Positions 1 through 11,176 of a stretch of 64,000 nt of DNA are shown here, in pieces. Position numbers and translations under genes: made by a program. This DNA comes from Magicicada septendecula (Eukaryota; Arthropoda; Insecta; Hemiptera; Cicadidae), in assembly GCA_034769895.1 (NCBI GenBank), contig CM068372.1, positions 437,290,958 through 437,354,957 of the forward strand, written 5' to 3'. The notes under the pieces are model-generated. The model did no database searches and was not told where the DNA came from. It worked only from the letters and a program-made list of their open reading frames with translations. Position 1 is the stretch's first letter. Every line of letters starts with the position of its first letter.

Positions 1-889
1 AATTATGTCACACCTCTTTAAAACGTCTATACAACTACTTTGTTGTTTCCATTTACCATTTATGTCCTGTTTATTTGTACATTTCTCCATGCATTTTAAT
101 TATATAGACCTTATAAGGCTCTGAAGAGTAATTATCTTGCAAGACTAGGTCTCTCTTGAGAGTAACTGAGAATTGCTCTTCCTAAAATTACTCCTCATAA
201 TAATGAACTGGAGCTCAGAAATAAGCACATCCATCTCAATAAAGACTAACATCATTTGTGAAAAGTTTCACCAGCAAACTTTAGGCAAGTAATCAACTAA
301 CAATTAAGTTGTATAGTATCAAAATATAAATAAAATGTAGTGTTATAGAAACTAATAATGTAATCAAGTGCATTCTAGAGCTTGTAAGCTGAATGGGGGG
401 CATCTTAATGTAATGATTGAATAAGTTAAGTATTGTAATATCAATTAATTCCTTATTAAATATAAAAACAATAGTATTGGGGCCATCATAACAAATGGAA
501 ATAGCAGTAATAATAATTAAGAATAAAAAGTAATTTGCAATTATACATTATAACAAACAGTGAATATTTTAAAGTTCAATGATATTCGGCTACTGCCCTC
601 CTCCTCTTGACAAAAAAATCAGGCTCAAAATACTACTTGTGAAAATGTTATTATTCATATTTGTGAAATTTTTGTATTCAGATTTAATTTGATTTGTGTT
701 TTGTTTACTTTCGTACAGAACAGTAAATGTAAGTATCACTTTCTTCCCAGTCAAATTATATGTTGATACGATCCAGGCGATCAAAGCTCAAGCGTAATTC
801 AAGTCATATTTTACTCAAAACATTTTTTGAATAAGAAATATTTGTTGTTTGACAACATACAGTAGAAAATTAAAACTTGTTAAGTACTT
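1..889. other. AT-rich intergenic DNA, nothing recognised
   Basis: Low-complexity AT-rich sequence with no open frame longer than about 65 codons and no similarity I recognise on either strand. The only small open frame (590-784, minus) has no family features and looks like chance. Confidence 0.6.
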
Positions 890-898
890 CAGGTGTAA

Positions 899-1829
<931 letters not shown>

Positions 1830-2325
1830 ATAATGTATAACGTGTACTGTACAAGTATATTAAATCGGAAGATAATAGAATATCAGAAAGAAAGTTACAG
1901 GAAAGGGTAGCTCAGGCGTGCAGTGTGTCTCTAAGTAGTGTTTTTAGAATTATTAAAGAAGCATCCGTGTATACGGGTGACATAAAATCTTTCAGTACTT
2001 CCCATAAAAAATGCTCAACAAAGGAAATAAAAACTGATTTAGACGGTTTTGACAAGTGTACTAGTCGATTAAATTATTTACGAATATCAATTCATAGAAG
2101 GGGAAACACCAACATTCAAAGTAATTTAAACAATTTTAAGAGATGAATTAATTATAATGGTAATTAATGCATCTAGTCTGAGCCACATTATTCGTCAAAT
2201 GGGATTTTGATGAAAACGTGCCATTAGAAAGTTAAGAGAAAATAATTATATAAGAAAATTACGGCAATTCAGAGATGAACGGTGCCCCATAATATACACA
2301 GATGAAACTGAATTCAACGTCAGTT
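1830..2325 (+). pseudogene. IS630/Tc1-like DDE transposase fossil
   Basis: The translation shows, in order, an N-terminal helix-turn-helix-like stretch (RVAQACSVSLSSVFRIIKE, about 1,905-1,965), a linker with the family-typical 'DLDGFDKC' (about 2,037-2,060), a second winged-helix-like stretch ending 'HIIRQMGF' (about 2,185-2,210), and 'FRDERCPIIYTDET' (about 2,268-2,310), which contains the first catalytic aspartate of the DDE domain. This order is that of the insect IS630/Tc1-like transposases with a C-terminal DDE_3 domain. The frames change between blocks, stop codons occur (for example after IIRQMGF), and everything after the first catalytic motif is missing, so it is a dead, 3'-truncated copy. 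The family assignment is from recognition of these motifs, not a search. Confidence 0.7.
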
Positions 2326-2402
2326 AAAAAGACATGGAAAGAAGCCATTCTTCTCTGAATTGCCGTAATTTTCGTATATATTTTCTCTTAACTTTCTAAT
2401 GT
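2221..2402. repeat. inverted repeat made from transposase coding sequence
   Basis: The segment 2,221-2,275, inside the transposase fossil, recurs as its reverse complement at 2,355-2,402, with a spacer of about 80 bp. The two arms are nearly identical over about 48 bp. The right arm interrupts the transposase just after its first catalytic motif, so the arrangement looks like an inversion-duplication during decay of the element. Confidence 0.8.
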
Positions 2403-2514
2403 GTTATTCTATTAAAAGTTTCCTATTGCTTTTGGCACGTTTTTATCGACAAATGTGGCTGAAAATTTCAATGAATAAATAAATCCACCTGCAACATCAT
2501 TAACGCGATTGACA

Positions 2515-2645
2515 AACACGATTAATAGTCTATTACGTGAGGGCCTATCTGCCGATTTTGAGTTAGTGTCCATGAAATTTTTTGATTTCTTTTGCTGTCG
2601 CTTCCTAAAAGGTTCTAGAACAAAGTTAAGGAAAACTTTTGGCCC
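2515..2645 (+). repeat. dispersed repeat, plus copy
   Basis: This stretch matches 4,490-4,665 in reverse complement. The best shared block reads gtctattacgtgagg, then a short variable part, then ctgccgattttgagttagtg, followed by a weaker match into gttaaggaaa. It leads directly into the 151-bp tandem repeat, so it is probably one edge of the same repeat family. Confidence 0.75.
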
Positions 2646-3172
2646 GCTCTCACCACTAAAGGGTTGAAAATATGAAACGACGAGAGGATGCATTTTTAAG
2701 CCCTGAAATTAGGTACTTATATGTTTTTGGGGGTGCTGATTACGATTCTGACGTCCAAAATTATGTTCGATGCAAAGCGTAGTTTTTAAAGGGTTGAAGC
2801 AGACTATAATCAGGGGTGTAAGTGTTAAACTTACCGAGAATGCCGGTCAAAGCCTCAAAAGTGAGTACCTATAGGTTTTTGGGAGTGCTGATTACGATTT
2901 TGACGTCAAGGAATACATCCGACGCAAAGGTTCGACTAGAAAGGGTTGAAAACCACCCCTAAAATGTTGAAAACATGAAACAACATGAAGATGTACTTTG
3001 AAGTCCTGAAATTGGGTACCTATAGGTTTTTGGGGGTGCTGATTACGATTTTGACTTCAAGGAATACATCCGACCCAAGGGTTAGACTTGAAAGGGTTGA
3101 AACCCACCCCTAAAGGGCTGAAAACATTAAACAACGCGAGGATGTACATTGAAGTCCTGAAATTGGGTACAT
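2645..3172 (+). repeat. tandem repeat, ~151-bp unit, ~3.5 copies
   Basis: The landmark ggtacctataggtttttggg (with variants) starts at 2,712, 2,865 and 3,015, with a truncated start at 3,166, giving a period of about 151 bp. Each unit also carries gtgctgattacgat and a block with aagggttgaaa and cacccctaaa. Copies 2 and 3 are closer to each other than to copy 1. It is non-coding and resembles the ggggtgaaaa-type minisatellites seen in arthropod genomes. Confidence 0.85.
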
Positions 3173-4489
3173 TCAAAAGTTCAAAATTCAGTCGAAAAAA
3201 TATATATTTCACCCATACTTATAAAATTTAATCAAATAAAAGTTGGACCATAAACATTAGCCTATATTATTTTATTAAATTAAATATTCGATTCATATAA
3301 CGAACCAGCAGTACAGAGAGTGACAAATTGCAACAGATATTGTTTTGTTTACAATAGACGTTAAAAAATAAAAATAATACTTAATTCTATTGTCAATTTG
3401 AAAAAAGTTTAGTTTAGTATAAATAAATAGGCTCTCAGGACCGCACCCGAACATATAACGTACGATAACAAAATCTAACTTATGCTACACTCATTTGTTG
3501 CACTTGTTTTTAGTTTAAAATCTAACTGTTGGAGGGCGTTTCCATTTTTTGTCATAACACGGTCAATATTTAAGAAACAAATTTCAATCAAATGCATTTC
3601 ATAGGAAGTTTAAAGAGCTACAACTATTGTCCTATGCACTATAGTAAAACAACCTACTGTACAGTAGATATTTCGCCTAGAAGTCAAAAATGTTTTACAT
3701 GATGTCGGCAAAATACACATTTAAAGTGCGTTAACTCATCAAGGTTTAGTTGTAAAGGAATGAAACAAAATTTAAAAGTTTTATTTTTTTCTAAACTTTA
3801 TTTTTGATTCCTAACAATTTTTCGATAAAACGCATTGTTACTGAGGTATTTAATAGAAAAGTCGAATTTTGGCGAAAATCCAAAAACTTGAATTTTCTTA
3901 AAACGTTACGTGTTATGTACAGCAATACATATATGGTTAAAAAAATTGAGGACATTGCTAATATAATAGACAACCGAAAACTACAGTATCTCGGCTTAAT
4001 ATGCATATTTGACAAAATGGCGGACGTCCCTTTTTAAATTTCTTGGAAAAAGTTTGCAGAAGTTATGATATTACTTAATTACACAAGTAATTAATCTACA
4101 GTATTTAGGAAATTAACAGAGCTTTCATTTGATACTAATTTGGTTATGATCGAACAATTTTTCACCGAGATATAGGCCTATCAGTTTTAAGCACGTAATT
4201 TGATCAAAAACCGGTGAATCGCCATCTTGTTTTGGCTGTGTCTCGAGAACCATTTGACATAAGGAAACCAAACAATGTGGGAAATATTCGCCTGGTAATA
4301 AGCTTTAAGTTTGAGTTATACAAATGTTTCGCAAAATGGCGTCGTTTTTTAGTTATTTGGAGATTAATTTTAAAAAACGCGTTTTTTTTTTACAAAACTT
4401 TGAACCCTTGTAACTCGCAAACAACGCATTTTTCGAAAAAGTGTATATCACCTTTTTTTAGAATTTAATTCTCTATCGGGTCCCAGGGT
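3173..4489. other. AT-rich intergenic DNA
   Basis: Two overlapping short frames on opposite strands (3,791-4,037) have no recognisable family. No RNA gene or repeat was identified here. Confidence 0.5.
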
Positions 4490-4670
4490 TAATTAAATTT
4501 TGTTTTTTTCACCCCCGAAAAGGGGTGAAAACAACCCCTACAAAATTTCCTTAATTTTATTTTATAACCCTTTATGAAGATTCTGCAAAAAAAATCAGAA
4601 GGATCCATGGACACTAACTCAAAATCGGCAGAAAATTCCTCACGTAATAGACTATAACTGGTTAGTGAAT
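4490..4670 (-). repeat. dispersed repeat, minus copy
   Basis: Reverse-complement relative of 2,515-2,645. It also contains cacccccgaaaaggggtg, a short hairpin typical of the same repeat class. The two copies differ by substitutions and small indels, so the duplication is old. Confidence 0.7.
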
Positions 4671-5331
4671 GATGGGATTTCTTTAGTCCATTTATCTTAA
4701 CCTGAGCTCTATTCACTAATTAAACAAAGTAAAGCAACATACAGACCTTTTATAATAACCACTGTTTTGGCATTACATTTACGACTTCCACTCTATCATC
4801 CTGACTTCCTGATCTTAATCCTAGAACTGATTTAGGCAATCGTGAAGAAGCGTGCTAAAAAACCATGCATTTTCCATATACAGTGTTAAAAACATAGCAG
4901 AAAAGGAGTTTGAGTGTATTTCTTTCATACATTGGACATCAAGATGTGACCATGTCATGAAAATTGAAAAGATTACATGAGATCAGACCAAAGAGTGTAT
5001 AATGTAACAGTTCGTTTCAAAATTAATAAATAACGATATAACTTAGCAGCAGTGAAGACGATTTGAGTTATAATAACAGTGAAGGAAACATTAGTGGGAT
5101 GGAAGAATTGAGCTAAATATTTGTAATTGGATGTAAGTAATTAAATGCTATATTACTTAAATAATTTTGGTATAATTTTTTCATTAATATTGTCTCTCCT
5201 GTTCTTTATGGACAATTTACATCTGTTGTTTTTTTGTTAAACACACACAGTCATTTCACATTCGAGCCTGTTATTGATGTTACTTATTCAAACAAATTAA
5301 GTTGCCAGGGTAATGTTGACAATATTCCTGG
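4671..5331. other. AT-rich intergenic DNA
   Basis: Nothing recognised on either strand. Confidence 0.5.
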
Positions 5332-5490
5332 ATTTTGTTGTCCATGACGTGTCCGTGTATTAACTGATTATAAATATATCACTACTGACTCGGAACACCA
5401 ATTTTTTATTTGTAAAAATGTTAAACTTTTACCTTGTAGTTTGAACTAGTTTTCGCTCATTACAAGCTTCGTCAGAGGCTCATTTTTACC
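5332..5490 (-). repeat. Penelope-like terminus with hammerhead-like core (copy 1)
   Basis: This stretch is a direct repeat of 7,042-7,195, about 80% identical by eye, sharing tgtccatgacgtgtccg, an AT-rich middle, and ttttcgct...gtcagaggct. Read on the minus strand it starts with a hammerhead-like core (see 5,449-5,475). Such sequences are known from the terminal repeats of Penelope-like elements. No coding part of the element accompanies it. Confidence 0.55.
5449..5475 (-). ncRNA. hammerhead-ribozyme-like core (a)
   Basis: On the minus strand the order is CTGACGA, 14 nt able to form a GCUU/GAGC stem II, then GAAAAC. This matches the conserved CUGANGA-stem II-GAAA core. Stems I and III were not verified, so activity is unproven. 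Confidence 0.5.
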
Positions 5491-7041
5491 GATATTACTA
5501 CTTTTTTTCCTGAATCGTAACGTGTACACAATCTATTATGTACTCCAAAATATACAATGTTTGTTAATGTCTAGGCTCGACTAGGAGATCTGGAGAAAGA
5601 CTGGAATAGACACAAAATGCCAAATCACTGTTTACAAAATAATTGCAGTAGGCCTACTAAATGTTAAACTTTTTCTAACTCGGTGAAATCTTTGTATGGG
5701 TACCTCTGTTGTATCTATTGCTTGTTTTGTCTTACAAAACGTCCATATATACTGTTTAGTAGTGTCGAAATCGAAATCGAAATCAAAATTTCCGTACGTA
5801 GACTCGTCATTCAGGGAGAAGGCTAATATTTTCAAAAGGCCTTTTTCTACTCACGTGTATAACGTGTTCCCGCCTTATCCCCACTACAAAGTGCGCAACT
5901 GCTTCATGTCTGATTATTTTAACTATATTATTGTATTATAATTTCAATAAAGTCGGCGTCTACTGATTAAGTAATTTAAATTATTCAATAAGCATATGCA
6001 AATTAGTAAGCCTGTGCGTAACATGATTGCAACTCATGATTCTTACAAACATTGTGTGTATGATTCTTACTCGTGCAGTACGTGTAAGAAGGGCCTTTCC
6101 AGTGTTATAGGTGGAACGTACATGAGTGAAGTTCTATGAAGCAAAGTTAATTTTCACCTGTTCTTGCGACATTGGTTCCCTATAAATTGCGTATGATCGT
6201 TTCTCCAGGAAAAAGCCTTCCTTGTAAAGAAAAGAATGAGGAAAACCAAAATTGTGCACCTTGTTTCTAAATTTTTAAACCCCCCCCCCTGAAAAAAATC
6301 CTGGGTGCGCCTCTCCAAGGATCATACAATTCAACTGTGCTTGTGGGAATGACAAGTATTTGCTTGGGACCTCCCTACGTTGCCATTCATATTTCACTTC
6401 TATAAACCTGTCAAATTTAATTATTTAAATATTCGAATAATATTCATAACTTTCATGTTGCAAATATCTATACGTTCCGTACTTTTGATTATGTAGAGTA
6501 AACGCAACAATATTTGTTGTTTTTTTCTTTAAGTTGTGTACGCTAATGTAGTGGTAGCAGCTCTTCCTTAAATATACAAGTAGGTTTATTACACAGCAAC
6601 TTGTATTAAACTTGTACTTATTGAAACAAGTTTTAATAACACATTATGTTTCGATAACACAAGTTTTTATTGTGTCATTATCGTTTACGTTAATAGGATT
6701 TATTTCAAGACATTATCACGCATTTCCAGCCACTTTAAAGACAGTGATATTGATTAGCCTTAAGTTGTTTTTCCTTTCGTATGAAGCCGACTCGACCTGA
6801 ACCCCTCCTCCGTCAATATTCTAGATATGCCACTGGCTGTAAGTTAATGATCAAAATATGTTTACACGACAGAAAACTCAGGAACCCATGTATTTACAGT
6901 ATGGTGTCGTTTCAAGATAGCTGAAACTTACAACTTACAAAGTTTTACAGATCTTTGTAAGGAAACGAAAACAATTTTTGTCATCACAGCTATTGACACA
7001 GAAGTTACAAAGCTCAAAGGCATTAAATATTCTTGGATATC
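5491..7041. other. intergenic DNA with two transposon-terminus-like motifs
   Basis: No coding match. There is a short (CGAAAT)-type repeat near 5,766-5,790. At 6,265-6,305 a C run followed by ctgaaaaaaatcctgggtgc looks like the inverted form of a CAGTGGCG-type DNA transposon end, and 6,797-6,836 ends in gccactg with a similar C-rich approach. Neither could be paired convincingly. Confidence 0.35.
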
Positions 7042-7195
7042 ATTGTCCATGACGTGTCCGTTGATTAACTAAATATAAGTAGTATGTCACTGCCGATTCG
7101 GAAAACAAAGTTTTTTATTGGTAAAAATGTAAAAGTTTTACCTTATAGCCTGAACCAGTTTTCGCTTATTATAAACTTTGTCAGAGGCTGCCACT
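7042..7195 (-). repeat. Penelope-like terminus with hammerhead-like core (copy 2)
   Basis: Direct repeat of 5,332-5,490. The two copies have diverged by about a fifth and are separated by 1.7 kb. This copy lies about 200 bp upstream of the R1-like LINE tail but is not part of it. Confidence 0.55.
7158..7185 (-). ncRNA. hammerhead-ribozyme-like core (b)
   Basis: On the minus strand CTGACAA, a 14-nt stem II segment and GAAAAC follow each other. Relative to copy (a) the stem II bases have changed but can still pair (GUUU with AAGC, using one G-U). The first box has CAA instead of CGA, so this copy is probably inactive. Confidence 0.4.
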
Positions 7196-7389
7196 GGGAG
7201 CGCTGTCCGTCTTGTTCTTGGGGACGGCATCGACTTTTGAAGGATCGATGTTGTGTGTGGGGCGTGATATGTTCAAATAATACGTGTGATTTGAATTGTG
7301 TCTGTTTGTTTAGGATCTCGTTTTTATGTGTTTTTGTGTGTTTGTATATTAATCTGCTGTTTGATTGTGAAATCTGGGCCGATTCACTG

Positions 7390-7990
7390 TAGAGCGAGAA
7401 ATAGAGCGAAGAAGAGAGAAGAGAGAAGAGGAGCTCTCCTTATCCTAAAAGCAGTATCCTCTTATCGGACAGTGCCAGAGCTGGTAGTCCTGGTGATAGC
7501 GGGAGTGGTTCCCATAGAATTTTTGGATCAGGAATAAAAGCATCTCTTTGAAAGAAAATATGAAATTGGAAGAGACGCAGCAAAGAATGAAGTCAGGGAA
7601 CTCACTCTTTGGCACTGGGAAGAGTGCTGGAATAGCAAGGACAGAGGAAGATGAACCACAAGGCTAATACTGGGATTTGACCCAACACGGATTGACCCCC
7701 CAACACAGCGAGATAACTACCATCTGACACAGGTTTTCAGTGGTCTCGGCAATTTTAACTCTTACCTCCACAGAATCGGAAAGGTGCAAAGCCCAGCAAG
7801 TCAGTATGTGACTCTCCCCATGAAGATGTCTTGCACACTTTTTTCAAAGGTAGCAGATGGGTAAGGGAGAAGAGGGCACTGGAGACGGAGCTCGAGAAGT
7901 TCGTGCCCGAGGAAGCAATTTAGGTTATGCTTTGTGGGACCGCGTTACTACATTTATTCAAAATGTAGTAACTACAAAAAAAGAAAAGAG
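7390..7990 (+). pseudogene. R1-clade-like LINE, 3' end of ORF2
   Basis: Translation gives 'RRGALLILKAVSSYRTVPEL' and 'VLVIAGVVPIEFL' (7,420-7,535), the thumb region after the reverse transcriptase in R1/TRAS-type elements. Then come 'YHLTQVFSGLGNFNSYLHR' (about 7,720-7,780) and 'EDVLHTFFKGSRW' with a following 'LETELEKFVPEEAI' (about 7,820-7,920), the C-terminal region that in intact family members holds a CCHC zinc knuckle. There are stops (for example near 7,655) and at least one frameshift (near 7,810), and the cysteines of the knuckle are not preserved. The endonuclease and reverse transcriptase are absent, so this is a 5'-truncated dead copy. A short A-rich stretch near 7,973 could be its tail. 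Clade assignment is by recognition. Confidence 0.75.
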
Positions 7991-8859
7991 GCCCAACTTG
8001 CAACCAATGGGATGTAGCTCACAAGAAAGGAACTAGGAGCCTGATAACCGTGCAGTAGGTTCCGTCTTGAAGTAATAAGGGTGAATATCAATGCCTGAAT
8101 TAGAGGTGGGTTTTATAGTGGGTGTTGGGGGACAGACGGTTCCCTCTGATGGTGCATAAAACATTTCTCCCTCTTAAAAAGAAAGACACAAGTCTCTTAA
8201 AAAATACAGTGACATATATTGTTATATAAAGAAAACGGAAATTATTTTTACGCCTTTTGGAAATTACCAAACTAACATGCCAATATGAATACAATAAATT
8301 CAGTAATAAATGCAAATGGCACGCCTATTGTTTTACAGTGCTTAGAGTATTGTTATCTAGTAATATTAAAATTAGAACTGAATACATACCTTGTGACTGT
8401 AACACAACGAGTGTGCGCCCACCTATTTGGATAACTCCTCATTCGCCTCATGAATTAATTATGGGTACTTTTCTGGTAGGTAAACAAGAAAAGATGTTCC
8501 CTCTTACACGTGTCTGTAATTATTTAAGCTGAGTTATTATAGCCCCCTCTATTCAATTATATCACATTTTGTAAATTATTTTAATTATTATATTCACAAA
8601 AAATTATTGATTCATTATATTTTTGAACAGTTTTATTTTGTCTAAGATTAATATGGTGAGAGGTTCGCAGGCTTATACCCAGTTTCATTACCAAAAAACA
8701 TCTGACTTTCTTGATAAACTTATCAAGAAACTGAACTTAAGTTGCCAAAATGTTAGAAAGCATTAAAAAAGTTATGTACCTAATGAAAACAACCCTTCCA
8801 CTGTAAACTAACTAGAAATATCTGATGCAACTTAAAAATGAAAACATAAGAAGGATGTG
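7991..8859. other. AT-rich intergenic DNA
   Basis: Short frames on both strands (8,100-8,530) show no family features. Nothing else was recognised. Confidence 0.5.
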
Positions 8860-9265
8860 CATCTAGTGTGGAGGCGGAGAAACCTACAGTAGGCCGATGG
8901 GGTAAGTTAGTTAGGCTACTGCGATCGGGCAGAGAGAAAGGGGAAGAGGAGCCAGAAATCAAAGTTCCTCGTCCTCCAGGTTGGGGGTTTTACAACAGGC
9001 CAGTAACCTGCTTAAGTGACTCATACGAACTTCGGAAATCGGATGGAAAATACGGCAAAACGGCCTAAGCTAACGCAAAAGGACAAATGTAGATGGATTA
9101 ATGATGAGATGGTGTGAACACTTGAATCGCACGCATGATATCCGTCTACCTGTGGGTGCCTTGGGTTATCACCCTACTGGGAAGAGAGATGTCGGTAGAC
9201 CGAGGAGGAGATGGGTTACGAAACAGGTCTAAGACCTAGTCGTTGCAGTGGTGATGATGATGGTA
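8860..9265 (+). pseudogene. non-LTR retrotransposon remnant with 3' tail
   Basis: The part at 9,090-9,240 translates to 'MRWCEHLNRTHDIRLP' followed by 'YHPTGKRDVGRPRRRW', the C-terminal signature of a large group of insect LINE ORF2 proteins (RW.GH..R....R.P ... G.RD.GRPR.RW). It ends in a gatgatgatg-type tail at about 9,252-9,264. The upstream block 8,860-9,060 (with ccaggttgggggtt) resembles the 5' part of similar LINEs but with less certainty. If both belong to one copy, the middle is deleted. The element is dead. Confidence 0.55.
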
Positions 9266-9548
9266 ATGAAAGGACACTGCGGACCCTCGCAAACAAAACA
9301 TTTCAAAATCACATTACGCAGTGCGCAAATTCATGACTGGCCTTATGTTGCGTTGAAGTTGTCACACAAATAAGCCCAAAGTAGAGGCTGCAGAGTGTTT
9401 GACAACGCCATATCAGACGCCTCGATCGGTACTCTACTAAGTCCAATAGCGGCTATTGGGGGGGGGGGGGATTTTAATGGCGAAATTTTAAACGATATGT
9501 ACGGACAATACAAGACAATTGCGCGTTCTCGGTATTTGTGACGGTTTT

Positions 9549-9985
9549 TTAGGTGACTGGTTGTGTGTGGGGGTGTGGAGATGGAAGGGGGTTGGCGCGG
9601 GATTCTGAATTGTGTGCATTGAGTATTATTGTGTCGAATAGTATGTTTGATTTAAATTGTAAATGGTCATTGAGTATGTTGTTTGGTTGTGTTTGTACAT
9701 TTCGTATTGTTCTGCGGTGTTGAGTTTGCAACTTTTGGGTAGGTACCGGTAGTGTAAAATTTCAAGATTGTTTTTTATATTGGTGTAACTGTGGTTTTCT
9801 GTCTGGATGTGTGTGGCAAATGTGGATTGTATGTTGTTATTGGATAATGCTTTTGTGTGTTCAGAAAATCTGGAGGAAAAAGATCTTCCTGTCTGGCCTA
9901 TATAGAATTTATTGAAATCGTTACAGTTTAATTTGTTACCGACTACTTGACACATTCCGTATTCAAACCTCACTGAAGAAGGAGA
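9549..9985 (-). pseudogene. Penelope-like element, GIY-YIG endonuclease fragment
   Basis: On the minus strand 'KLNCNDFNKFYIGQTGRSF' followed by 'SSRFSEHTKAL' is the N-terminal core of the GIY-YIG nuclease carried at the C-terminus of Penelope-like retroelements. The Tyr of FYIG and the Arg of GRSF correspond to conserved nuclease positions. It continues with 'LNTAEQYEMYKHN' and then, in another frame, 'NILNDHLQFKSNILFDT', which also fits the family, so there is a frameshift near 9,690-9,720. The reverse transcriptase is missing. The 5' boundary at about 9,985 abuts a hammerhead-like motif in the opposite orientation, an arrangement known for Penelope insertions. Confidence 0.8.
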
Positions 9986-10000
9986 ATACAACTCCGAAAC
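9973..10000 (+). ncRNA. hammerhead-ribozyme-like core (c)
   Basis: CTGAAGA, then a segment pairing GGAG with CTCC around a seven-base loop, then GAAAC. This is a complete CUGANGA-stem II-GAAAC core on the plus strand, head-to-head with the GIY-YIG fragment. Of the six cores in the window it is the best preserved. Confidence 0.5.
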
Positions 10001-10009
10001 GGCGTTTGA

Positions 10010-10514
10010 GGGAATATCAACAAGTAAGTTTCACAAGTGAAAGTATCATTAAATAATAATTATTAAGTGCTGTGAAAAAAGGAGTGATGAACATTCAAAA
10101 CAATATAATACGTTTTGTAGCTACTAGCACTTGACATATAAAAATATACAGTAAATAGAATATGAAGGTTAGTTAAAAACTCCACGGAGCGGCATCTAGG
10201 TCTGTAGCTTAGTGGCAGAACTAAAATTTTTCGTTTGTTGTAAGACTCGTATATAATGTAAACACCTGTTAATTCCTTTTTCCGAGTTGTTCGAGACTGG
10301 TCCATGTTAGAGCCAGTCTCAGCCTGTTCTGGGGCAAGGCCCCTTCAGCCGTGTGGGTAGGATTGCTGGTTGTTGGGTTTGCACGCCAGCGCAGACCGGC
10401 CGTTGAGAAGGTGGAGGTACCTGAAAGTTAAGAGAGTGTGTCTGAGTTTATGAAGGTGTGGCAGCCTCTAGAAAAGAAGGGGGATTTGTTAATTCCCAAA
10501 CCTATTTGTTAGTT
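10010..10514. other. intergenic DNA, possibly remnant of a Penelope terminus
   Basis: This stretch follows the plus-strand hammerhead-like motif and could be the rest of an inverted Penelope terminus for some distance. A GC-richer patch at 10,300-10,470 was not recognised. No reliable coding frame. Confidence 0.35.
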
Positions 10515-11176
10515 TATTCATCGTTTACCAGCTGTTTACGAAATTTACGTGTTTTGAAAAATAGACAAAGTCAAATATAGTTTTTTGCTTGAATTCTTTG
10601 TTAAAAAAGGATTAGCGCTACTGGAAATTCACAACGAAATAGTATGTTAAAAGAGGCTGCGCCTTCAAACACAATGATTTTTAAGTAGGCACTCGAGCAT
10701 TGTAAGTGGTCGTACGGGCATTGAAGGCGATTCCCGCAGTTGACGCCCAAAAAGTGCAAAAACACCAGATATCGTTAGAAAATTTTCTTACAGTGTGTTT
10801 GGAAGACCGGCGCTTGAGAGCGGATGACACTGCTGAGATCATAGGCGCCTCACATTAGCCTGTGTATCATATTTTAACTAAACAAGTTGACACGAAAACT
10901 TTGAGCAGGGTTGGTGCCGAGTTGTTCCATTTTTTAGGCGTCCATTGCGGGGATCACCTTCAGTGCTTTTGCGACCATGTTTAAAAGTCGAGTGCCTACT
11001 TACAATCCATTGTTTCTGAAGGCGCAGCATCTCCCAATACATTTACTATTTACTTGTGAATTTCATTGGCGCCAGACCTTTTTTAAGAAAAAAATCACAG
11101 CACGATAGTTGATTTTGTACATTTTTTAAAACACGAGTGACACGTAAATTTCGACCAGCTGGTAAATAACGAATAG
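10515..11176. mobile_element. foldback element with ~185-bp inverted arms
   Basis: The arm 10,515-10,697 is the reverse complement of 10,988-11,176 with moderate divergence. Shared landmarks are ttaccagctg at the outer edge, gaaatttacgtg, gctgcgccttca and gtaggcactcga at the inner edge. The core of about 290 bp carries a mariner transposase fragment. Total length is about 660 bp. The structure is that of a non-autonomous foldback/MITE derived from, or containing, a mariner element. Target-site duplication could not be fixed by eye. Confidence 0.75.
10705..10985 (+). pseudogene. mariner transposase N-terminal fragment
   Basis: 'SGRTGIEGDSRS', a stop, then 'RPKSAKTPDIV' matches the conserved linker of mariner transposases (SGR-x-D-x-RSGRP). 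After a frame change near 10,775 'CLEDRRLRADDTAEIIGASH' matches the second helix-turn-helix (LEDRRLTVREIAEELGIS-like), followed by 'VYHILTKQVDTKTLS' (normally VHSILTEDLGMKRLS). The catalytic domain is absent. The fragment sits exactly between the inverted arms of the foldback element. It carries at least one stop and one frameshift. Confidence 0.75.

Noticed and set aside
10200-10300. tRNA-derived SINE suggested by tagcttagtgg, which fits a tRNA A box
   Set aside because: No B box (GGTTCGAANCC-like) follows at a suitable distance and no tRNA-like fold or poly-A tail is visible.
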